Made by a program: the position numbers and the translations under genes. The notes under the pieces were generated by a model that searched no databases, was not told the DNA's origin, and worked only from the letters and a program-made list of their open reading frames with translations. From the NCBI GenBank assembly GCA_947074245.1, contig CAMTOW010000017.1, positions 1 to 13,727 on the forward strand: a DNA stretch of 13,727 bases, given 5' to 3'. Shown here piece after piece: positions 7,858 through 13,727 of this stretch (positions are counted from its first letter, which is position 1; every line of letters begins with the position of its first letter). This stretch comes from an uncultured Bacteroidales bacterium (GTDB lineage: Bacteria > Bacteroidota > Bacteroidia > Bacteroidales > JAUNSR01).

Positions 7858-8598
7858 TCAGTCCTGTTTGGGCAATTGGGCGAGCAGTTCCCGGGCATCC
7901 CGGATGTTGTCGTTGCGTGTGTCGCCGATCACCTTTCCGTCGCGCAACTGGATGTTGCGGCTGCTGAATTCGCTCATTTCCGGATTATGGGTTACAAACA
8001 GGATCGTCTTGCCCTGTCGGTGCAATTCCTGAAAAAGCGTCAGGATTTCGAGCGAGGTGCGCGTATCCAGATTCCCGGTAGCTTCGTCGGCAAGCAGAAT
8101 CACCGGATTGTTTACCAGCGCCCGGGCGATCGCCACACGCTGCTGCTGACCTCCCGACATCTGATTCGATTTGTGATATAGGCGCGAACCGAGCCCTACG
8201 GCTTCAAGCGCTTCTTTGGCGCGTTCCCGTCGTTCGGCTGCCGAAACGTTCGGATTGTAGATCAGGGGCAACTCCACGTTTTCCAATGCCGTCGTTTTCG
8301 CCAGCAGGTTGTAGTTCTGGAAGATAAACCCGATCTTGCTGTTGCGTAGTTCCGCTCTCCGGTCGCGAGACATGCTCGAGGTCTTGATTCCGTCCAGGTA
8401 ATATTCGCCCGAAGTGGGCGTATCCAGACATCCCAACAGGTTCAACAAGGTGGATTTTCCCGAACCGCTCGTCCCCATGATGGTAACGAACTCACCTTCA
8501 TCGATGCTGAAGTTCACGCCGCGCAACGCTTTCACCGTTTCCGATCCCACTTCGAAGTTGCGGCACAGATCTTCTATTTTTATAATCTCCTTACTCAT
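7858..8598 (-). CDS. MacB/LolD-type ABC transporter ATP-binding protein
   Basis: 246-residue cytosolic ATPase that powers the adjacent permease. All nucleotide-binding motifs are intact: Walker A GTSGSGKST (42-50, Lys48), Q-loop Gln94, signature MSGGQQQR (147-154), Walker B VILLADE (166-172, Glu172) and switch His204. The sequence is of the MacB/LolD/FtsE class, as the early ALRGVNF and GCLDTPTSG blocks show. It starts 9 nt after the adaptor gene and precedes the permease by 43 nt, so the three form one transcription unit. A LolCDE-like lipoprotein transporter is the main alternative, but the adjacent MacA-type adaptor and TolC-type protein favour a tripartite exporter. Confidence 0.95.
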   Translation of the reverse strand: MSKEIIKIEDLCRNFEVGSETVKALRGVNFSIDEGEFVTIMGTSGSGKSTLLNLLGCLDTPTSGEYYLDGIKTSSMSRDRRAELRNSKIGFIFQNYNLLAKTTALENVELPLIYNPNVSAAERRERAKEALEAVGLGSRLYHKSNQMSGGQQQRVAIARALVNNPVILLADEATGNLDTRTSLEILTLFQELHRQGKTILFVTHNPEMSEFSSRNIQLRDGKVIGDTRNDNIRDARELLAQLPKQD

Positions 8599-8607
8599 CT
8601 CCGTCTT

Positions 8608-9741
8608 TTATTTCTTACGTCCCGGAGGGCCTTGCATGAACGGGCTTTTTTCGCCGCCTTGCTGAGGCGCCGCGCCGTCTGCCGATCCGGTCGATTCGTT
8701 GATAACCACTTCGTCTCCCTCTTTCAGACCGTCCTGCACTTCAATGTCCACGCGGTCGTCGTAGCCGGTCTTCACCGGAATTTTCACCAGTTCGCCGTTT
8801 CGTTTCACCCATACGTTCTTGTCGTGTTCGGTCGATGCGTTTCTGAATTTCAGCGCTTTCGACGGTACGGTCATCACGCCGTTGCGCTCCAATGTTTTGA
8901 TGGTCACGTTGGCGGTCAGTCCCGGTTTCAGTTTCAGTTCCGGATTGGGCGCGTTGATCACCACTTCGTAGGTCACCACGTTTGACGTCGTAGTCGCTTC
9001 GAGGCGCACCTGAGTCACTTCTCCGTCGAATGTTTCGTCCGGGTAAGCGTCTACGTCGAAGGTTACTTTCTGTCCCTCTTCCACCTGGCCGATATCGGCC
9101 TCGTCCACATTGGCGATCACCTGCATTTTGGTCAGGTCATTGGCGATGGTGAATAGGGTCGGCGTACTGAAGCTTGCCGCTACCGTCTGCCCTTCGTCCA
9201 CCGCTCTGGAAAGCACCACTCCGTCGATCGGCGAATAGATGGTCGCATAGCCCAAATTGGTCTGTGCGCGGGTCATGTCGGATTTGGTTTTTTCGTAGCT
9301 GTTCTTCGCTTTGGCGTAGTTGTAGTAATCCAGTTCGTATTCGCTGGCACTGATCATCCCTTTCTGATACAGCTCTTTCGAGCGGTCGTAGTTTTTCCGC
9401 TGATAATCGTATTCCTCTTTCGCCGCCTGCACAAGCGCCTGCTGCGATGCCAGTTCCGATTCGAGCGTTACTCGGTCGAGTTCGGCAAGAACCTGTCCTT
9501 TGGTCACTTCCGAGTTGTAGTCTACGAAGATCTTGGAGATGATTCCCGATACCTGCGTACCCACTTCCACTTTCGTGATCGGCTCCACCGTTCCGGTCGC
9601 GGTTACGATACGGGCCATATCTTTTTTTACAACGGGTGCCGTTTCGAGCGTTTGCCGTTGTTCTTTCTTGCAGCCGAAAAGCGATAAGGCGATCAGCGAA
9701 ACGGCAAGAAAAGAGGTCATGCTCAATAATTTCTTTTTCAT
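8608..9741 (-). CDS. MacA-type periplasmic adaptor lipoprotein (RND/HlyD fold)
   Basis: 377-residue membrane fusion protein linking the ABC permease to the outer-membrane channel. The signal peptide ends in a lipobox, LFGC, with Cys24 as the acylated residue. The lipoyl half-motifs lie at about 56-90 and 163-190 and flank an alpha-helical hairpin (about 92-160) that should touch the TolC-type protein. Beta-barrel and membrane-proximal domains follow (about 205-350). The tail (352-377) is rich in Gly, Pro and Gln, looks disordered, and is probably not part of the fold. Many MacA proteins are anchored by an N-terminal helix, so the lipid anchor here is a variation on the theme. The following ATPase gene is only 9 nt away; the TolC gene ends 44 nt upstream. 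Confidence 0.93.
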   Translation of the reverse strand: MKKKLLSMTSFLAVSLIALSLFGCKKEQRQTLETAPVVKKDMARIVTATGTVEPITKVEVGTQVSGIISKIFVDYNSEVTKGQVLAELDRVTLESELASQQALVQAAKEEYDYQRKNYDRSKELYQKGMISASEYELDYYNYAKAKNSYEKTKSDMTRAQTNLGYATIYSPIDGVVLSRAVDEGQTVAASFSTPTLFTIANDLTKMQVIANVDEADIGQVEEGQKVTFDVDAYPDETFDGEVTQVRLEATTTSNVVTYEVVINAPNPELKLKPGLTANVTIKTLERNGVMTVPSKALKFRNASTEHDKNVWVKRNGELVKIPVKTGYDDRVDIEVQDGLKEGDEVVINESTGSADGAAPQQGGEKSPFMQGPPGRKK

Positions 9742-9785
9742 GTATGACGAATTTGTATTTTCTGTTTAAGACGTTGTTTCGCGAT

Positions 9786-11162
9786 TTACTGATTCATATA
9801 GAATTGCAGCAGACGCAAACAAAGCAGCGAATTGTATTTCGATTGAATCTTCTCTTGTTTGGCATTCAGCAGGTTGTTTTTCTCAACCAGCAGATCCACC
9901 GCGTTCAGCATGCCCAGATCGTATTTCTCGGCTACCAGATCGTAACTCTCCTGAGCGGCGTCGGTCTGCGCCATCGCCGCGTCGTAACGGCTTTGCGAGG
10001 AGATCGCGTCCAGATGGATCGATGCGATCGTATTGGAGATCTCCAGTTGCGAATTTTCCAGCGTCAGTTCGTTGCGAAGGATGTTCACGCGCGATTTCTC
10101 CACTTTTGATTTCGTCTGTCGGTTGTTGAAGATCGGCACGCTCACCGTAACGCCGACCGCTTCTCCCAGACTGTTTTTCATCTGTTTTCCCCATCCCGCA
10201 TCGGCGATGGTCGTGTATCCCGTACCCACCGATCCGTTCAATACGACCGACGGCAGGCGTTCGGCCTTGGCGATCTCCTCATCCAATCGGGCGATCCGGA
10301 TCTCGGTCGCCGCGCTTTTCAGTTCGGGAAGGGTAGCGAGCGCCAGTTGAATCACTTCGTTCTTGTCGGGTACCGACGCCAGCGTCTCTTCTCTCCCGAT
10401 CTCGGGGATATAGACCGCAAACGGTTCGGCGTCGTTCAGCTGCAAAAGTTGCTTCAGGTTCAATACGTTTTCCGATTCGGTCGTCCGGGCGAGCACCAGT
10501 TGGTAAGCGTCGCTTTTATACTGACTTTCGATCTGGCTGAGTTCCACCCTGCTGATGCGACCTACTTCATAGAGTTCGCGCGAGCGTTCGAGCTGTTTCA
10601 GCGATGTATTCAATATCTCTTCGTTGGTGAGCACCGACTCGTGCGCGTACAACACCTGATAATATGCCTTGATGATGGCGATCTCTACCGTATTGGCCGT
10701 AGCCAGGTAGTTGAACTGATTGCTCTCGATCGATAATTTCTGCTGTCGGATGTTTTTCAGATTCCGTCCGCCGTTGTAGAGCGTCATGCTCGCGTTCAGG
10801 TTGTAGGTGCTGTTGTAAGCGGCTTTATCGTTCGCCGCTTCGTTTTCGATGTTCAGGTTTTGCGAGGTGGAAGCCGTCAAAGAGGGAAACAATGCGGCTT
10901 TCGCTTCTTTCAGGTCGATTTCCGCGTCGTCGATGTTGAGCGCCGATTTCAGTACCGAGATGTTGTTGGCTCGCGCATATCCGATGCAATCGTCGAGCGT
11001 CCAGCGGGATATCTCCTGCGGAAGGATGCGTTGCTCGTTAGCGCCGGTTCCGCTCAATGTATCCGGGGATAGGGCTGTTTGCGCGGAGGCGGCAAACAGG
11101 TTCGTGTGAAGTAATCCGGCAATGCCGGCAGTTATCAACAATAGTTTATAATTCCTGTTCAT
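9786..11162 (-). CDS. TolC-family outer-membrane efflux protein
   Basis: 458-residue outer-membrane channel for the exporter encoded downstream. I start it at 11162, where MNRNYKLLLITAGIAGLL begins a signal peptide (cleavage near residues 24-28). The frame is open upstream to an ATG at 11363, but those 67 codons are polar and Arg-rich, would bury the signal peptide, and span a -7 promoter element (11193-11200). The mature protein has the two OEP repeats, about 55-245 and 270-455, each rich in long amphipathic helices; ASMTLYNGGRNLKNI and VTVSVPIFNNRQTKSKV are the typical strand-to-helix turns. It is the first gene of the six-gene operon. TolC proteins of this class also serve RND pumps, but the neighbours point to the MacAB-type system. 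Confidence 0.92.
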   Translation of the reverse strand: MNRNYKLLLITAGIAGLLHTNLFAASAQTALSPDTLSGTGANEQRILPQEISRWTLDDCIGYARANNISVLKSALNIDDAEIDLKEAKAALFPSLTASTSQNLNIENEAANDKAAYNSTYNLNASMTLYNGGRNLKNIRQQKLSIESNQFNYLATANTVEIAIIKAYYQVLYAHESVLTNEEILNTSLKQLERSRELYEVGRISRVELSQIESQYKSDAYQLVLARTTESENVLNLKQLLQLNDAEPFAVYIPEIGREETLASVPDKNEVIQLALATLPELKSAATEIRIARLDEEIAKAERLPSVVLNGSVGTGYTTIADAGWGKQMKNSLGEAVGVTVSVPIFNNRQTKSKVEKSRVNILRNELTLENSQLEISNTIASIHLDAISSQSRYDAAMAQTDAAQESYDLVAEKYDLGMLNAVDLLVEKNNLLNAKQEKIQSKYNSLLCLRLLQFYMNQ

Positions 11163-11192
11163 AATCACGCTGCTTCGGGTTTTAATCTGCCA

Positions 11193-11222
11193 CAAAGCTA
11201 TCGCGCGTACGTTTCTATTTCT
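11193..11222 (-). promoter_or_regulatory. Candidate promoter of the efflux/two-component operon
   Basis: On the minus strand TAGCTTTG (11200 to 11193) fits the Bacteroidetes -7 consensus TAnnTTTG. It is 30 nt before the ATG at 11162 and predicts a leader of about 25 nt. At the -33 position (19 nt upstream) the sequence is TTA, not TTG, a weak box as expected for a promoter needing an activator. This element is part of the reason for placing the TolC start at 11162. Confidence 0.55.
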
Positions 11223-11230
11223 AATAAATG

Positions 11231-11258
11231 AGACGAACCGGCCGATTCCGTAGACGAA
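11231..11258 (-). promoter_or_regulatory. Paired 7-bp direct repeat, candidate LytTR regulator site
   Basis: AGACGAA occurs at 11231-11237 and again at 11252-11258, a period of 21 bp or two helical turns. Relative to the candidate promoter at 11193-11222 the repeats would lie at about -44 to -71. Some LytTR regulators such as AgrA bind two short direct repeats with about this period just upstream of the -35 region. The motif itself is not a known consensus, and a 7-bp repeat at such spacing has a several-percent chance of arising randomly in a region this long. Confidence 0.35.
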
Positions 11259-11487
11259 TGCCCCGAAACTGCTACGTGTCTGATCGGCTAAAACCGCTCC
11301 GTTCTTCGATTTTCGGTCGATTCGGAGGTCGGGAGTGTTGGTATCGCTATGCGATTCCGTCAAGGGATATTGGGGTTTCGAAGGGCTGATTCCGTGTGGA
11401 TTTTAAACGTAAATTATTAAAAGCGTGAGGAAGCAAAAAGAAATTAATTTATCAATATGTTGGCGGATATTAAAAAATATGCGAATT

Positions 11488-11505
11488 AACCCCTTATAAA
11501 GGGTT
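11488..11505. promoter_or_regulatory. Near-palindrome overlapping the GH20 promoter, possible operator
   Basis: AACCCCTTATAAAGGGTT is an 18-bp palindrome in which eight of nine base pairs are complementary. Its right end covers the first two bases of the -33 TTG (11504-11506) of the GH20 promoter, so a protein bound here could block or recruit polymerase. I do not recognise it as the site of a named regulator. Confidence 0.4.
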
Positions 11506-11533
11506 GTTGTTGATACATAAAGATTTATATTTG
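11504..11533 (+). promoter_or_regulatory. Bacteroidetes-type promoter of the GH20 gene
   Basis: TTG at 11504-11506, a 19-nt spacer, and TATATTTG at 11526-11533 match the Bacteroidetes sigma-ABfr consensus (TTTG, about 19 nt, TAnnTTTG). Transcription should begin near 11539, giving a leader of about 80 nt before the ATG at 11621. TTG is repeated at 11507 and 11510, but only the first copy has ideal spacing. The leader shows no Shine-Dalgarno sequence and is A/T-rich close to the start codon, as is normal in this phylum. Confidence 0.75.
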
Positions 11534-11620
11534 CAGGCAGTGAATCAATTTCAGAACCAACGATACCGAAAAAGAATTCATCCATACAATTCACATAATT
11601 AATACTAATACTTTCCACAC

Positions 11621-13727
11621 ATGAATGTTTTACGCAACCTTTTCGCTCTCTCTACGGCAGCATTGATGCTGACCGCTTGCGGAGAGAAGAAGACTGTGAA
11701 AGCGGATTACGACGTGATCCCGAAACCACTCGCTACGACCAACGTAGCCGGCGAGCCGTTCCTTCTGTCGGCGCGCACACGAATCGTTTATCCTGCCGGC
11801 AATACCAAATTGCATCAGAATGCCGACTTCCTGGCGTCATACGTTCAGCAGGCTACCGGATATGCGCCGGTCGTAACCGACAATGCGAAAGAGAAAGCGA
11901 ACGGAAACATCGTTCTTTCGATCGATCCGGCCGTTCAGAATCCTGAAGGATACATCCTGCAAGTGAATAGCGACGGGATCAGCCTGAAAGCTTCGACCGA
12001 AGCGGGTATCTTCTACGGAATCCAGACTTTGCGTAAATCCATTCCTGCCAAAGCCGAAAACTCAGCGATTGAGATGGCTCCCGTAACGATCGAGGATGCT
12101 CCGCGCTTCTCATACCGCGGTGTGCATTTCGACGTGGGCCGTCATTACTTCTCGGTAGATTTCGTAAAGAAATTCATCGATTATCTGGCTCTGCACAATC
12201 AGAACCGTCTGCACTGGCATCTTACCGAAGACCAGGGCTGGCGTCTTGAAATCAAAAAATATCCACAGCTTACCGAAGTGGGCTCGAAACGTAAACACAC
12301 CGTGATCGGACAGAACACGGGCGAATACGACGGCAAACCGTACGGTGGCTACTATACTCAGGATCAGGTGCGTGAAATCGTGGCGTATGCTGCCGATCGC
12401 AACATCATCGTGATCCCTGAGATCGACCTTCCGGGCCACATGCTCGGTGCGCTTGCCGCATATCCGCAATACGGATGTACGGGCGGACCGTATGAAGTGG
12501 AAGCTACCTGGGGTGTTTTCGACGACGTGATCTGCGCCGGAAACGAAGACGCGATGCTCTTCCTGGAAGACGTGCTTGACGAAGTGGTAGACCTGTTCCC
12601 GTCGGAATACATCCACATCGGAGGCGACGAGTGTCCGAAGACACGTTGGGAGAAATGCCCGAAATGTCAGGACCGTATCAAAAAAGAGAAACTGAACGTG
12701 AAGAACGGACACTCTCCTGAAGAGAACCTTCAGAGCTACGTGATCCGCCGTATGGAGCGTCACCTGAACGGTAAAGGCCGTCAGATCATCGGATGGGACG
12801 AAACGCTGGAAGGCGGTCTTGCTCCGAACGCTACCGTAATGGCTTGGCGCGGGATGAACGAAGGGGTAACGGCTGCCAACATGGGGCACGACGTGATCAT
12901 GACTCCTACCTCGTTCTGTTATTTCGATTATTATCAGACAGCCGACACGAGCGAAGAACCGTTGGCGATCGGCGGATACCTGCCGCTATCGCGCGTTTAT
13001 GAGTTCGAGCCGGTGCCGTCGAATATCTCCGACGACAAGAAACATCACATCATCGGTTGCCAGGCGAATCTATGGACCGAATACATGCCGACCGAACAGC
13101 AGGTGGAATACATGCTGATGCCTCGTTTGGCTGCGATGTCGGAAGTACAGTGGTCGGACGCTTCGAGCCGCGACTACGCCCAGTTCTTGAAACGTCTGCC
13201 GAACCTGATCGCGATGTATGATCGCGAAGGGGTGAACTACGGAAAACATATCTTCGACGTAAGCGTAAACTACACGGCGAATACCGACAAAGGCGTATTG
13301 GAAGTGGAATTAAGCTCACTTAATCCGGAAGACCAGATCCGCTATACGCTGGATGGTTCTGCTCCTTCCGCTGCATCGGCGCTTTATACCGCTCCGTTGG
13401 AGATCAGCGAAGACGCCAAATTGCGTTCGGCTGTAATCCGCGCGACAGGTGCGAGCCGTACGTTGTCGCAAGACGTTCAGATCAGCAAATCGTCGTTGAA
13501 GCCGGTTCAGTCTGTATCGGAACCATCAAAAAGCTATGCTTACAACGGAATCACTTCGTTGGTAGATGGTCTGAAAGGGGGACGTAACTACAAAACCGGA
13601 CGTTGGATCGGTTTCGTAGGCAAAGACGTAGAGATGGTGATCGATATGCGTGGCGAAACGGAAATCTCAAACGCGAAAGTGTCTGCTCTGGTTGAGAAAG
13701 GCGACTGGATCATGGGGGCTACCGGTC
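11621..13727 (+). CDS. Beta-N-acetylhexosaminidase, GH20, lipoprotein (partial, 3' end outside window)
   Basis: 702 codons are visible with no stop. The enzyme removes terminal beta-linked GlcNAc/GalNAc from glycans such as mucin or host oligosaccharides. A lipoprotein signal peptide ends in LTAC with Cys20 as the lipid anchor; no obvious acidic surface-export signal follows. An N-terminal GH20b domain (about 28-155) precedes the catalytic barrel (about 160-515). The barrel has HWHLTEDQGWR (198-208), PEIDLPGH (266-273), HIGGDEC with the substrate-assisting Asp336 and acid/base Glu337, GWDE (391-394), and the later NLWTEY block. A chitobiase-type C-terminal domain follows (YTLDGSAPS near 575). 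The last stretch (about 635-702, GRNYKTGRWIGF) resembles the start of an F5/8C-like carbohydrate-binding domain. It is divergent from the efflux operon and has its own promoter; no linked sus genes are seen. Confidence 0.95.
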   Translation, partial: MNVLRNLFALSTAALMLTACGEKKTVKADYDVIPKPLATTNVAGEPFLLSARTRIVYPAGNTKLHQNADFLASYVQQATGYAPVVTDNAKEKANGNIVLSIDPAVQNPEGYILQVNSDGISLKASTEAGIFYGIQTLRKSIPAKAENSAIEMAPVTIEDAPRFSYRGVHFDVGRHYFSVDFVKKFIDYLALHNQNRLHWHLTEDQGWRLEIKKYPQLTEVGSKRKHTVIGQNTGEYDGKPYGGYYTQDQVREIVAYAADRNIIVIPEIDLPGHMLGALAAYPQYGCTGGPYEVEATWGVFDDVICAGNEDAMLFLEDVLDEVVDLFPSEYIHIGGDECPKTRWEKCPKCQDRIKKEKLNVKNGHSPEENLQSYVIRRMERHLNGKGRQIIGWDETLEGGLAPNATVMAWRGMNEGVTAANMGHDVIMTPTSFCYFDYYQTADTSEEPLAIGGYLPLSRVYEFEPVPSNISDDKKHHIIGCQANLWTEYMPTEQQVEYMLMPRLAAMSEVQWSDASSRDYAQFLKRLPNLIAMYDREGVNYGKHIFDVSVNYTANTDKGVLEVELSSLNPEDQIRYTLDGSAPSAASALYTAPLEISEDAKLRSAVIRATGASRTLSQDVQISKSSLKPVQSVSEPSKSYAYNGITSLVDGLKGGRNYKTGRWIGFVGKDVEMVIDMRGETEISNAKVSALVEKGDWIMGATG

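Larger units (their letters stand above)
11163..11620. other. Divergent intergenic regulatory region
   Basis: 458 bases between the TolC-type gene (leftward) and the GH20 gene (rightward). It holds the candidate promoter and paired repeat for the pump operon near 11193-11258 and the GH20 promoter and near-palindrome at 11488-11533. GATTCCGT appears three times (11244-11251, 11353-11360 and 11388-11395). The left half is about as GC-rich as coding DNA, and the part from about 11400 is strongly AT-rich. A 71-codon minus-strand frame (11403-11618) crosses the GH20 promoter and resembles nothing known, so I do not call it a gene. Confidence 0.6.

Noticed and set aside
11163..11363. 67-residue N-terminal extension of the TolC-type protein
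   Set aside because: It would place the signal peptide internally, looks like translated regulatory DNA, and contains a -7 promoter element. The ATG at 11162 is preferred.
11403..11618. Minus-strand 71-codon ORF
   Set aside because: Lies across the GH20 promoter and leader, has no family resemblance, and fits AT-rich intergenic DNA.
12110..12889. Long minus-strand frame (259 codons) inside the hexosaminidase gene
   Set aside because: Shadow of the GH20 coding strand, whose translation contains all catalytic motifs; the antisense protein has none.
1..13727. CRISPR arrays, insertion sequences, tRNA or rRNA genes, phage or defence genes
   Set aside because: No spaced repeats, transposase motifs, cloverleaf-like sequences or recognisable defence proteins were seen in either strand.

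Overview
The window looks like a chromosomal segment of a Bacteroidales bacterium, probably Tannerellaceae/Parabacteroides-like. The grounds are promoters of the Bacteroidetes type (TTG, about 19 nt, TAnnTTTG), no strong Shine-Dalgarno sequences, a ParE of the Bacteroidetes kind, a split MacB-type exporter with a LytTR two-component pair, and a lipoprotein GH20 hexosaminidase with several accessory domains. The genus is inferred, not shown. I see no transposase, integrase, phage gene, CRISPR array, tRNA or rRNA.

Layout. Bases 1-503 carry no convincing gene: AT-rich DNA with a TTTC microsatellite inside a 64-nt pyrimidine tract. A perfect 17-bp inverted repeat (504-554) follows and is the likely terminator of the first minus-strand operon. 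That operon runs parE (topoisomerase IV subunit B) -> coaD (phosphopantetheine adenylyltransferase) -> an S41 C-terminal processing protease, with tight or overlapping junctions and a candidate promoter just upstream of parE.

A second minus-strand operon runs from about 11162 down to 4672: TolC-type outer-membrane factor -> MacA-type lipoprotein adaptor -> MacB-type ATPase -> MacB-type permease -> LytTR-associated histidine kinase -> LytTR response regulator. It encodes all parts of a tripartite ABC efflux pump plus a two-component system that may control it. The TolC gene most likely starts at 11162, not at the further upstream in-frame ATG, because a -7 element (TAGCTTTG) lies between the two and a signal peptide begins at 11162. 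Upstream of that promoter is a 7-bp direct repeat with a 21-bp period, the geometry known for some LytTR-family binding sites.

On the plus strand, divergent from the pump operon, a GH20 beta-N-acetylhexosaminidase lipoprotein starts at 11621 and runs off the right edge. It has a strong Bacteroidetes promoter (11504-11533) overlapped by an 18-bp near-palindrome that could be an operator.

Most of the window is recognisable core or common accessory biology. I did not find a clearly new system. The points most worth a check are the regulatory sites in 11163-11620 and the pyrimidine tract at the left end.
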